Assembly (NCBI GenBank): GCA_013397795.1
Contig: VZTJ01005684.1
Span: 312,922-376,921 of the forward strand
Length of the DNA: 64,000 bases
Direction of reading: 5' to 3'
DNA from: Orthonyx spaldingii
Lineage: Eukaryota > Chordata > Aves > Passeriformes > Orthonychidae
Every line of letters starts with the position of its first letter. The stretch's first letter is position 1. This document shows, one piece after another, positions 18,658 through 30,400 of the stretch. The notes beneath the pieces are model-generated. The model searched no databases. It saw only the letters and a list, made by a program, of their open reading frames with translations, and was not told the DNA's origin. Both the position numbers and the translations under genes were made by a program.

Positions 18658-21600
18658 TCAGGACCAAGAGATCACGAACTGCTCCCACATGGGCAGTGAC
18701 ACAGGGACTCTCAGCACCTGAGGGGAGAAGGAAGGTGAGAGCCAGCCAGGATGGAGCCTGGGAGTGTCAGAGCCAAGGGGGGGCCTGCCCCTTGCAGAGC
18801 CACAGCCTGGCACAGTCCTGGTCCCACAGATCCCCCGGGAAGGGCACCTATGGCCACCCTGTGCCACCGCCAGGGCTGGACCCCACCAGCCCCTCAGCTG
18901 CACTCTGGGTCCCTTCCTGGCCACCACCCCTTCCCAGGTGGTGACAAGAACTCACCTGGGTGTCACTGTGGTAGGAGAAGTCACTCACGATGGCGCCGTT
19001 GGCCAGGACTCGCCGGGGAGGGCTGGTGACACCGAGCACGGTCACAGCCTCCAGCAGGACCCCGTCGAGGTGGGCGCTGGCCCGCAGCAGCTGGCTGAGC
19101 ACGGCGTCCTGGGGACAGCAGGGATGTCACCATGTGCTCACGGCTCTCAGCCCCCCCACGTGCACCCAGGGCTGCTCCAGGTGCCCTGCCCCACATGCTG
19201 CCCCTCTGCACTGAGCAGACACAGGTGCCCCAGGGCCACCAGGACCCCTGCCCGGATACCCCCCACCAGCAGCTCCCCGTGCTCACGTTGGAGGCCAGGA
19301 AGAGGATCTCGGTATAGTCCCCCCTCTCAAAGGTCTCCCAGCTCTCCCCATCGTCCCAGAACAGGTCTCCCCTGGCGAAGCCATCCGGGGTCAGTGCCAC
19401 GACCAAGGCCATGCCCTTCCCGCGGGACTGGGCAGTGCTGAACGCGGGCTCCTGGGGTACGGGGTAGGCACAGCTCAGGCAGTGCCACAGCCGTGTCCCC
19501 AGCCCTGCCAGGCCCTGCAGCTGCAGTGCCTCAGGCATTGTCTTACCAGCGGTGGGGGCACAGCCACCTCCCCGGGCTGGCCAAGCAGTCACCGTGGTGT
19601 CACCATGGAGCAGAGGGGACTCACCTGCAGGGGCAGGATGTGCCCTGCATGGACATGGACATTGATGGTGTCCAGGGGTGCTGGCAGGAGGATCCACTGC
19701 CCTTTGCTGTGGATGGTGGAGTCCTACGCGGGGACAAAGAGAGGGAAGAACAGGCACAGGGTGCCATGTGCTAGAAGGGGCCCAGCCCAGCCCAGCGCCA
19801 GAGCCCTCAAATGGCCACCAGCAAAGGCTGGTGAGGCACGAGACCCACACACAGCCCTGGGGCAATGTGCACGAGGTCCCACAGCAAAGCCCCGTGCAGC
19901 ACAGCTGGAGCACCCACCCCTGCGAGGCTGTACCACGTCCCCGCCGGGAAGTAGCCGCTGACTTTGGTCTGTCCTGCCTCCAGCACGGGGGTGACGAGCA
20001 GCCCCCCGCCCCAGAGGAGCTGGCGATCCACAGCCCAGGTGTTGGGGTCCGTGGGGAACCTGGGGAAGGAGGGGAGGGCAGTGCCAGGAGACCCTGCAGC
20101 TGCCAGGAGACCCTGCAGCTCGAGTCGGTGGGACGGGGCCATCAGCCCTGCAGAGCTGGCACTCACTCGAGGAACAGGGGCCGTGCCACCGTCTCGCCAG
20201 CGGTGTGAGCCCGGTGGAACAGGGTGTAGAGGAAGGGCAGGAGGGAGTAGCGCAGGCGCAGGGCGCTCCTCATGGCAGCCTGGGCAGGTGGGCTGAAGGC
20301 GTAGGGCTCCTGCGGCTACAGGGAGGGGAGAGGCCCGAGGGGATGCTCAGACCACATGGGGAGGAAGGAAGGGTGCATTTCAGGGAGGCAGCAGGACTAT
20401 CCCAGCACTGGGGGCACGCAGCCACCTTCCCACGCTCAGCCCAGAGCCCTGCCCGGCGAGGTGAGGTGAGGGCTCCCAGGGCTCACCCGGGTGCCGTGGT
20501 CGTTGTGGTTCCGCATGAAGGGGTAGAAGGCGCCCAGCTGGGTCCAGCGCACGCACAGCTCCTCGTTCGTGTCACCCACGAAGCCGCAGATGTCGGCACC
20601 CACCAGTGGCACCCCGAAGAGGTTGAAGAGCAGCACCTCTGTGGAGGGCACAGGGGGCAGCGGGGCTCTGCAGCACCAGGGATGGAGCCTACAGAGAAGC
20701 CCCTGGCTGTGGGAGCAAGGGGGAAGCAGGGGTGGATGCAGCCCCAGTGCCCCGCAGCCTACCTGGTATGGAGTAGTAGAGCTGCTCCCAGTCACTGCTG
20801 ACATCCCCTGTCCAGTGCCCGGCGTAGCGCCCGTGCCCGGCGAAGGTGGAGCGTGAGATGATGAAGGGGCGCTTGCCCCGGACCCTCAGCAGAGCACTGG
20901 GGGTGGGATGGGTCTGCTCAGCACCCCGTGGGGCTCGGGCCTCCCACAGTGCCTGTGTTACTCACCAAACCCTCACCCACCGCCCAGTGCCTGTCCCCTG
21001 CCCATGCTGGGTCTCTCTCCTGGCTCTGCATCCCCCAGGACATGCAGGAGCTGTGGCAGGAGCCCCAGGCTTACTTGTGGGAGGCGATGGCCTCGGTCAG
21101 CCCGTACAGGCTGTGCAGGTTGTAGTGGGAGGACAGGTACTGCTGGCTGGAGGCACAGATGGTCCCAGCTTGCAGGCGTCCCCCAAACACCCCTGCACGG
21201 CAGAGGTGGAGCTCAGAGCATCCCCCTGGCTCCTCCCGGCCTCCCCACAGCCCTGGGCAGGGCTGGAACCACTCCCGTACCTGGCACATAGGGGGGATGC
21301 TCCAGGTTGTTGTTGGGGCAGCCATCCTGGGAGCCCTCCACGAAGTTTGAGGGCTCATTCATGTCCTGGGGAGGGCAGGGGAAGGGACAGATGGGGTGAC
21401 CTTGCTGCTGCAGCAGCAGAGGTGCAGGGCAGGCACCAGGGAGCCACAGCCAGCGGCTACGACAGGGCCACTCACAAGCCACATGCCATCGAAGGGCACT
21501 TGCTCGTGGAAGTCCTTCACCATGTCGTGCCACCACTCGTGAGTCTCCGGGTTGGTGAAGTCCGGGAAGGCCGTGGGGCCTGGCCAGACCTGCGGCAGGG

Positions 21601-23903
21601 AGGCAGCAATGGGCAGAGCCCCCAGCCCCACAGGCTGCCCCAGCGTCTCCCACTCTCGGGGTCCTGCTCCCACAGCCCCACTCTAGCCCTGTCCCATGGG
21701 CACTGGGGCTGCTGCCCTCACGCACCTTCCCGATCAGGGGCTGTCCCGTGGCGTTCCGGATGAACACCCCTCGCTTCAGGCCCTCATCGTAGGGCTTGTA
21801 GCTGCCAGGGGGCCCTGAGCTGCTGATCCCAGCATCCTGGAAGGGCACAAAGCCAAGGCTTTACCAGCAACAGCAGGGAACGGCCAGCCCAGCCTTCTCC
21901 ACTGCCCTTGGGGCAGGTGAAGCCCCAGTGCCAGCCCACACGTGTCACTCACCACAATCATGATGTACCTCAGCCCGCGGCTGTGGAAGTCCCGCACCAT
22001 CTCCGGGTAGTCCTTAAAGGTTTTCTTGTTGAAGGTGAAATCCCTCTTGGCATCTGCGTAATCCAGGTCGTTCCACTGCACGTCCTGTGGATGGAGGCAC
22101 CGGTGCTTGGGCAGGAGCTGCTGTGGGACGCCCACCCACGGGGCTTCCATCAGCCCCCACGGCTGCTGCAGGAGGCTCGGGAGCAGCCTGGACCTACCAG
22201 GGGGAAGCGGGCTGCTGTCATGTTGGCCACGACCTGCCGGGTGATGTCGGTGGAGGAGTAGCCCCAGCGGCAGAGGTGGAAGCCCAGGCCCCAGTAAGGG
22301 GGCATGAAAGGGAACCCTGGAAGGTGGAGGGTGGGTGCTGGCAGGGGTGGCTCAGCCTTTTGCCACCCCACAGCCCTGCTCTGCCACTCCACAGCATCCT
22401 GGAAAAGCCACGCCAGCAAAGCCACCCTGGCTCAGCCATACCAACGACGTCCAGGTACTGCCGCACCACACTCTTGGGGTCAGGGCCCAGGAAGATGTAG
22501 AAGTCCAGGATCCCGCCCGTCGTGCGCCAGGTCAGGGCTGGGCTGGGCTGCAGGAGCACGTCTGGGGAAGCACAAGTGCCAGGGGAAGAAGGTGAGGACG
22601 GGGACAGGGCCAAGCCCACGCCCGGCACCTCCACGGGACTCACCCATCGCGTTGCTGTTCAGCAGAAAGACACCGTGGGCTGAACCATCATCCTCCATCA
22701 CCAGGTAGAAAGGGTGGGAGCCGTAGAGGTTGACATGGGGCTGGAGCAGAGCACGGGGTGGTGCCAGTGAGGCTCTGCTGGAGAACCCCACACCCACCCG
22801 CCTGCCCCTCGCCCCCGGTCAGGAGCGCTGGCTTCTGGTGCAAACCCAGGGCTTGTAGTCCCAAACGCTGTCAAGTCAGCAGAGCTCTGCCCTGAGCCAG
22901 AGCCCTGCGAACAGCTCCCAAGCAGCGCAGAGCTCCTGGAGGACAAACCTTGGCCTGGGGATAAGGGTCCCACAGGCTTGCCCAGTGGTATGGCCAAGGC
23001 CCAGAGCTGAACCAGCACAGACACAACTCCCCAGCCCCGAACAAGGCGTGAGAGGCTGCAGGAACAACCCCAGGAGCAGAGAGGAATCTGTCTCCCGTTC
23101 CCTCAGCTCCATACCGCAGGCGCCATGTCCCGATTCCAGAGGGTGACCCTGGTCCATGCTGTGTCAAGGACCAGCGGTGTCAGGTGCTCCCCCAGCCCCG
23201 AAATGAAACGGGAGGGCAGGGAGGTGGAGATCTGCAGGAACTGGTCTGTGAAGAAGAGGGGTGCGACCGTGGTGTTCAGCCTGCGGAGAGAAAGGGAGAC
23301 TCCGGCCAACAGCCGGGAGGGAGGCACCACTGCTGGGGAGGGACACGGATGCTCATCACCACATGAAACAAAAACAAGTTTCGGTTGACCCCTGGGATTC
23401 CCGGTTCCCTTCCCAGCCAATGAACTGCAGAGGGAGTCAAAGTAAAGCCCCCACAGCCACCGACAGCCACCCCAGTGCTCTCACCAGTGTCCCAATGAAC
23501 ACCGGTGTCCCTGCGGGGCCGCGCGGGGTCCCGGTTCCAGCCCGAACCCCTTGGGAAGCGAGGGGGCACTCACAGGACGGTCCCGCCGCGCTGCCGGCAC
23601 ACGACGAGGCCGAAGGGCTCCCGGCTGACCCGCAGCCCGTAGAGCGTGGCGGCGGCTCGGCCGCGCACCCGCGGCGTGGCCAGCGGCACCTCATAGCGCT
23701 GCCGGGCCGCGTCCCGGAGCTGCGGGCGGACAGCGCTCAGCGGGGACCCGGGGGCAGCCGGGGGGCCCGGGGGTCCCGGGGCGCACCGTGAAGCGCAGGC
23801 GGCTCGCGGTCTCCAGCGCCAGCTCCAGCCGCACGTCGTCCACCGCTCCCGGCAGGAAGGCGGCGGCCACGCGGCGCAGCCGGGCGGAGAAGCCGCTCTC
23901 GGT
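18658..23903 (-). CDS. GAA: GAA, lysosomal acid alpha-glucosidase (5' end in gap)
   Basis: Nineteen visible exons (complement): 23786->23903, 23574-23719, 23115-23280, 22644-22740, 22442-22561, 22198-22316, 21953-22084, 21726-21836, 21476-21589, 21281-21365, 21075-21192, 20763-20896, 20487-20638, 20167-20309, 19918-20059, 19625-19723, 19287-19451, 18956-19108, 18658-18717; phases join, giving about 790 residues. Glycoside hydrolase family 31 enzyme that cleaves alpha-1,4 and alpha-1,6 glucose links of glycogen in lysosomes (Pompe disease gene). Seen: DVQWNDLDY, GMWL-DMNEPSNF split across exons (the Asp is the catalytic nucleophile by family knowledge), FAGHGRYAGHWTGDV (acid/base Asp), PLVGADICGF, FYPFMRNHN and the C-terminus LPMWEQFVISWS. 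The signal peptide and trefoil domain (about 150 residues) are absent from the sequence and must lie in or next to the gap at 23904-24158. No premature stop is seen in the visible exons. Confidence 0.97.
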
Positions 23904-24158
23904 NNNNNNNNNNNNNNNNNNNNNNNNNNNNNNNNNNNNNNNNNNNNNNNNNNNNNNNNNNNNNNNNNNNNNNNNNNNNNNNNNNNNNNNNNNNNNNNNN
24001 NNNNNNNNNNNNNNNNNNNNNNNNNNNNNNNNNNNNNNNNNNNNNNNNNNNNNNNNNNNNNNNNNNNNNNNNNNNNNNNNNNNNNNNNNNNNNNNNNNNN
24101 NNNNNNNNNNNNNNNNNNNNNNNNNNNNNNNNNNNNNNNNNNNNNNNNNNNNNNNNNN
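23904..24158. other. Assembly gap (255 N)
   Basis: N block in the GC-rich first-exon region of GAA. It interrupts an open GAA exon, so it hides coding sequence; the true size is unknown. Confidence 0.99.
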
Positions 24159-24335
24159 CCCGGCCCCGCCGCTCCCGCTGCTGCCGGGGCTTGGAATGAG
24201 CCGGCGACAAAGCGGGACGAGAGCAAAGCCAAGCCGCCTCCGCACCCGGGAAAGCGGGGCTACACCGGCCCCGGGGCGGGGCGGGGAGGCGGGGCCCAGG
24301 AGCTGCTGGGGCAGCGAAAGTGAAACGTAAACAGA
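24159..24335 (-). promoter_or_regulatory. GAA: GAA upstream / promoter region
   Basis: CpG-rich remnant of the GAA promoter between the gap and the CCDC40 3' end, with a GGGGCGGGGCGGGG GC-box run at 24272-24292. Composition drops sharply to AT-rich at about 24330. An IRF-type element sits at its outer edge. Confidence 0.55.
24316..24327 (+). promoter_or_regulatory. IRF/ISRE-type element upstream of GAA
   Basis: GAAAGTGAAACG, a perfect GAAANNGAAANN IRF core, at the boundary of the GAA CpG island and the CCDC40 3' flank. Functional link to GAA is inferred from position only. Confidence 0.5.
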
Positions 24336-24423
24336 AACATACGGACAGAATCGCAATGGCAACAAACATTATACCCGACGATCAAAGTAAATCTGATACC
24401 CTACACTTGCTTATTTTTGTGTA

Positions 24424-24433
24424 TTTATTTATT
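24424..24433 (-). terminator. CCDC40: CCDC40 poly(A) signals (overlapping pair)
   Basis: Two overlapping AATAAA hexamers on the minus strand, 62-71 bp past the CCDC40 stop codon, giving a very short 3' UTR that ends roughly 100 bp before the GAA promoter. Confidence 0.7.
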
Positions 24434-24494
24434 TACAAAAGTTGGAGCTTGTGGAAGAATAAAAAAGACAGTACATGTATTTTCTCTGTTTCTG

Positions 24495-27400
24495 TCAGGC
24501 TTTCTCCGACTCAAGCCTGGAACCCAAGCAGTGACTGAGCCACTGCAGAGCCCTTTGGTGCTGGGGCTGTTCCTCCTGGATCTGCTGCACGATGGTGTTA
24601 ATGGTCTGCAGCCGACCCTGCAGTTTCTCCTGCTGGTTGGTGCAGGCCTCTTCAGTGTGGCACAGGGCCCTGTACTTCCCTTCCCTCAGCGCCTGCAGCT
24701 GCTTCTGGTGCACCTGGTGGGCCACAAGCTCCAACAGGTTCTGAGAAAAGCAAAAAGAGAAGGGGCTGTGACAGCAGGAAAAACGCAGCAAAGAGCCGCA
24801 GCATGGGCGGGACTCGGGTCAGGTGCTGTGACCATAGGTTGGACAAGGGAAGGCCAATGCTGTGAATTCCCCATCACAACAGCCAAACAGCAGCCCCAGC
24901 ACGGCTGTTGGAGGGGTACAGATGTCACAGAATTCCATAAATCAGAGAAATTCCCACATACATAAGCAACCCTTGCCAGGACAGGGTTTCAAGACGTCAA
25001 GTTGGCTTTTGGTGAGCCCCCAAAATGTGCTCAGTTCATGTGTTGCTAAAATGCCACACTGATCACACTCAGTTCAGGACGGTGCTGAGACAGAGCTGGC
25101 AGCAGAGGAAGCAGCAGACTCTGTCTTGCTCCCATGCTGTAAGGGAGGGGATGTGCTCACCCATCGTTTCTCTTTCTGAAGACATTCCATGTCCAAGCTG
25201 AGGTTGTCGGTCTCAGCCTGGAGCTGGCACAATTCCTCCTCCTTTTTTGAAAAGGTGGCACTGAGGGACTCTTGGATGTCCTTCAGATCCTGGATGGTTT
25301 GGTTGCATTCATAAATGTTCTAGTAAATGGAAGAGAAGGAAATGGCAGATTTCAGTTCTTTAGTTCAGCTGCATTCCTGACCATCCTCCCAGAACTCAGT
25401 TTTGGGGGATTTTCAATGAATGATTTTCCAAAGCCTGCCCCTGTGCCGGTGCAGGGTCTGTGCACGGATACCCCTGTGCTCACCACCATGCCAACCCCAG
25501 CTGTGTGAGCTCCTGCAGCCCCACTTTCCCTGCTCACCTCCTGAGTTTCCTTGATCTTCTTCTTCAGCTCCTGTTTCCTGCTTTGGAAGTCACTCTTGGT
25601 GATGTGTTTCTTACCTCCTTTGCTCTGAGCCTCTGCCTGGTTCGTTATGGTCTCTCTGTGAGAAACACAGGCCTCCATAGCCCGAATCAACATCTCCTGC
25701 TGCTTCAGCAGCTGCCCGTAGCGGATCTGCCATTTGCCAAGACACAAATCAGCCTCAAAATACCACATGTTTACCAGTAGCACCAAGAGAAGCTGTCTGG
25801 GTGGCACATCCCACCAGCATAAACCAGACACATGTGACATGAATGCCTGCAAGCCAGATTTGGTCCAAATCCAAACCTGGTTTGCTGTATGCGGATCTGG
25901 AAGGCAGAGGCCTGGATTATCAACTTGTCTTCACCAATATTCAAAATGTTAGCCTGAACCTCATTAGCAAGAGCAGAAACAGAAAAGCAGAAGCATCCTG
26001 AGAATGGAGGGGAAGAGCTGCTCTGCCAGGAGAGGGAACACACCCCTAAACCAGTGATTAAAGTGATGCAATATTTAGTAATCAACATTGCTTATAAACC
26101 AGGGTCACAGAATCAGGTGGCACACATACTGCAATTTAAATAGATTTCTTGGGAGTATCCAGATTCTGCTGAGCCTGGCACAGGGAATGCAGGATATGTG
26201 GGCTGCTGGATGTGCTCAGCTCAGTCGAGCTGTGTGGGGTTTAGAGTCCCACCCTGGGCCCTAAAGATGCTACTTCTCCAGCCTGGTTCTCATCTCCTAC
26301 CTCTTGTTTCAGCCACTCCAAGGCTGAGTACATTGGGTGGCTTTCCCTGCTCAGCCCTCTTTCCCAGTGCCTTACTTGCATCCTACGAAGTTCTGTTTTC
26401 ATGTCATGGATTTCTCCTTGTTCTAACAGAGAATCTGTTGCTTCCCGCATCTCTTTTGCCAGCTGGATCTTTTTCTCCCACAGCAGGATCTGATGCCTTC
26501 AGAGGAGAAAGGGAAAGAGAAAGCTAGACCCCTGTTACCTGCCCAGTGCAGCACACTCACTCAAGTCACTGGCAGAGTCTTCCCATATGGATCCTGGAAA
26601 CATCCAGCTCACACATGCTGGAACTGTTAAAGCCAACATCCTCCCAGCTCTTGTTGGTTCCAGAGACTGCTCAAACACTTTTCAGTTTCTATGTTTCAAA
26701 CATTCATTAAAGTCCTATCCCCTTCTCCAGGAAGGGCAGAAGCACATTTGCTGGTGCCAGCTTTGGTGACTGTAGGAGAACAGGAACATGGACACAGACA
26801 CACAGGACTGTGGCACTCTGGTACCTACTCTGCTTCTACCAGGCTGTTCAGGAGCCTTTCCTTCTCCTCAACCAGTTGACTGTGCCGCTCCTGCATCTCC
26901 AAGGATTCTTTTTCTGCTGCCTAGATTTGGGAAGAACAAAACAATACAACACTGTCAGGCTGAGAAGGTTTTCCAGGACCACTGTTTGCCTCTGATCTGC
27001 ACGGGAGGCTGAGACCTGGGAATGAGGTTCCAGGTGCCTCAGTACCTTGAGAGACTGCACAAACTCGTTCTCTGTGACAATTTTGCCATTTTGCAGCGCC
27101 TCAACGCTGCTGTTGTTCTTGTTGATCAACACGTTCAACTTTATCAAGTCATTTGACATGTCCTTCATGTGCCGTTCCACGTCCTTCTGTTCTTTTATTT
27201 CCTGCTGAATTTCATCTATGGGTGAACAGAAAAAGGTATTAGAATTCCCCTGAGCACTGGGTTGAACACAGACAAGGTGTGACAAACTGCTATCAGAGCT
27301 GGAAACACCTCAGGCAGAGCAACCCATGTCCCACATGTCCAGTCAAAAAGTTTTTCCACAAGCTCAAAAACCAAAAAAAGGTTTTGAAGGAGACTTCTGT

Positions 27401-30400
27401 GGAAAAAAAGTTGGGTTTGGCCAAGCAAGGTGCTGTCATTGCTGGGGACATTTACCTCCCACTACTTGCAAAGTTTATTTCACAAGTGTATCAGGTGACA
27501 TTGTCACTTAGGGTCTGACTGTCAGGTCAGTAGGATCAATCCATATAGGAATAATGACGTGCAATCAGCAGGAGTGCCTGGGCTGTTGGTATTCCTGCTC
27601 ACACAAAGCCAGGAGCACTCTTTGGGGCAGGTCCAGCTTTTCCCATCTATAACCCTCCACTCCCTTTTCCCTCCCTTCACGGATGAACATTTTAAGGAAG
27701 AGTCAGGAATGACTCACTGTCCATGCGCAGTTTCCTCTGCTGCATGATGATGATCTGTTTCTGTAACGTGTCCAGGGAGGTTATTTGTTCCTCCCTCTCC
27801 CGTGTCAGCTTGACCAGCTCCTTCTGCTCATTGAGCCAGTACTTCTGCAGGGTCATCACCTCAGAACTGCATTCTTCTATCTGCTTGTTCAGCTGGTTGA
27901 TCTGAATTTCCAGTGGTCCCAGTTCTTGCCCCTGTAAAAGGGCAAAGTTTGGGACAAATCTGGCAGAAGCTGCTGGAGCTGTTTACAGCACCTGGACATT
28001 CCGGAGTTTGCAGAGGATTTGCCACAGGATTCATTTCCCCATGGGTACCCATAAGGCCTTACAGTTCCAGGGACAGATCTGGGAATCATTCAAACAGGGC
28101 CAACCATCAGACGACTGAAATCTCTCTGCCTGCCCCCTCTCCCCTCCTCAGTGTTTGCAGATTTTCCGACAAGATCCTATTTACTCATTGATGCCATTTG
28201 ACATTTTCATCAGGTGCAGACAAGTCCCTGCAGGGATCTGTGCCAGGCACACCCTCATTTCACAATTCCCTTCACTGCATTATGAACTGTCTGATAAACA
28301 TAAACACCTGCATTAACTAATGCAGCTTTTAAATCACAGTGCTGATGCCTGAAAGTTTGAACTACCCAACACTTAACACAGTTTCATTGATCAGGGGCAT
28401 CTGTGGTCACCACAAAGAATAAAATCAAAATTGGGACTGAAATACAAAAGTACCTACCCCCTGCTGAGCTAGAAGCATCTCCAGCTTCTTGTTGTACAGG
28501 CAGATGACTCCTCCCTTCTTGTCAGCCAGGAGCCTGCACTTTGCAATCTCACTTTCCTGGCAGGCGATCAGTTCATTCATATTTTTTATTTCCTTGTCCA
28601 CCTCACAGAGTGTTTTTTGGTGAACTGTCAACCTGCAGCTGGTAGTAGTTGCATTCAGAATAATCTGGGCCACATCGTTCTCAACCTTGTAAAAATGCAG
28701 CTCCTGGAAATATCAAGAGAGAAAACACATCACTGTCCCCAGCAGCCCCTGGCTGAGTTGTAATGCCACTTATGTCAGCACCAGGAGTCAGGGGATTGAG
28801 ATTCTACTCCCAGGTCTGTACTACAAGGCATGAGCTACTTACCCTCTCTGTACCTTTGCTTCTGCATCAATTGGCAGGCAATACAATATCTACCTCTGCC
28901 ATACAGCTGTTGAAAACCATTAAGGAGCCTAAGCATTCCAAAAACCTTTAAGAGATTTCACTCATCCCTTCTGCAGTGACCCCCTGCCCAGCTGTCTCTA
29001 GTCACTGCCACCAGTACCAGGACACCACTGTATTGTCCTTTCCACCACAGCTGGCACACACACCCCTCACCTAACCAGCACAGCACTCAGTGTGAGAAGT
29101 GCTGGGCTGAGTTTTCTAATCCTTCTAAGTGATCCAGTTATACACTCCCAGAGAGAGCAACTTAACCTGTGGGTCATGTGGACAGTTCTTTGGACTGTTC
29201 CTCAGAACTGAGAGCTGCCTGCATCCCATTCTATGACAAATTATAGAAATAAAAATTAGTTAAAATTAGATTACAGAAGTACCACATGTCCATTGTTTTT
29301 CTCCAGTACCTAGGAAATGCTAATACTTTATAGTAAATGCTTCCAGGATTCATCATTCTGCCCCGTTTTTAAAGTAAAGAACAGTGTGTTTTATGTCAGG
29401 CCTTTCTGGCCAAGCTCTCTCACATACACCAGAATCCTGCAATAAGATCACAGGGAGAACCAGATTGGAGAGGCAAACTCAGCAGAGCTTCAATGCAGAC
29501 CTGAAACCAGAACAAAGTCACTGACAAACCCTGCTGGGGACCCACTGCTCCAGTGGCTTCTTCCCTGCCCTCCCAAGGGGGGATGCCATACCAGGTCGCT
29601 TTTTCTGTTCCGAAGTTTTTCAGCCAGCTGAGAGAAGTGCTTTGCAACTTTGCTGGATATCATCTGGTCCTGAAGCTTTGCCATGATTTCACTCTCTAGT
29701 TGCTCTTTGACCAAAGCTCCCTTCTCTATACCCTTCCTGATGGACAGCAACTCATTCAGGTGAGCAGCTTGGTCCTAAAAGGTTGGAAAACAGAGACAGG
29801 ATCACTACAACTGTTTGAGGAAGGGTATGCAATTCAAGAAAGGATTCATTTCCCATGGACTCTCCTCACCATCTTGGTCCTGCTGAGGGCCTGCTCTGTC
29901 TCATGGAGAACACGAGTGTAGGTGCCAGTTTGAACCTGCAGGGCCTCCTGCTCCAGCAGGCACTGGGCAATCAGTCTCCTTGTCACACTGACATCGTTCT
30001 GGCACCGGTTCAGGAGGGTGACGAGGTTCTCATTCTTCTCCTCCTCCTTCCTGATGGACTTCCCACAGCCATGGATGTCCCCTTCTAGGGACTTGAGGTC
30101 ACGTCTGTAATTGCTGGAGGGGCAAAGAGGATGGAAAATCACCACAGGGATTGGTGCTGAACAGTCACCCACAAATTTTTCTTTTCAAACACGTTATTGC
30201 AGCAACAACTGTCCAAGAAGGAAGATCTTTGTAAGGGCTCAGCTGCTGTTACAGTGCAGAGTCAGCAGGAGATGGATGGAGACATTAAGATTTAAAAGTA
30301 AATGTGTGTAGGAAAATTGATTCCTTCTTTCAGTACTGTCCCAGCCCCCATTCCTACCAGGATGTCACCATAATAAAGCAGATTGTTTGTTCTCTGAGAA

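Noticed and set aside
25877..25959. Possible CCDC40 exon on the minus strand (open frame with consensus-like splice edges)
   Set aside because: Its phase does not fit the neighbours, while exons 26376-26496 and 25538-25726 join directly in phase and match the contiguous human coiled coil across that junction.
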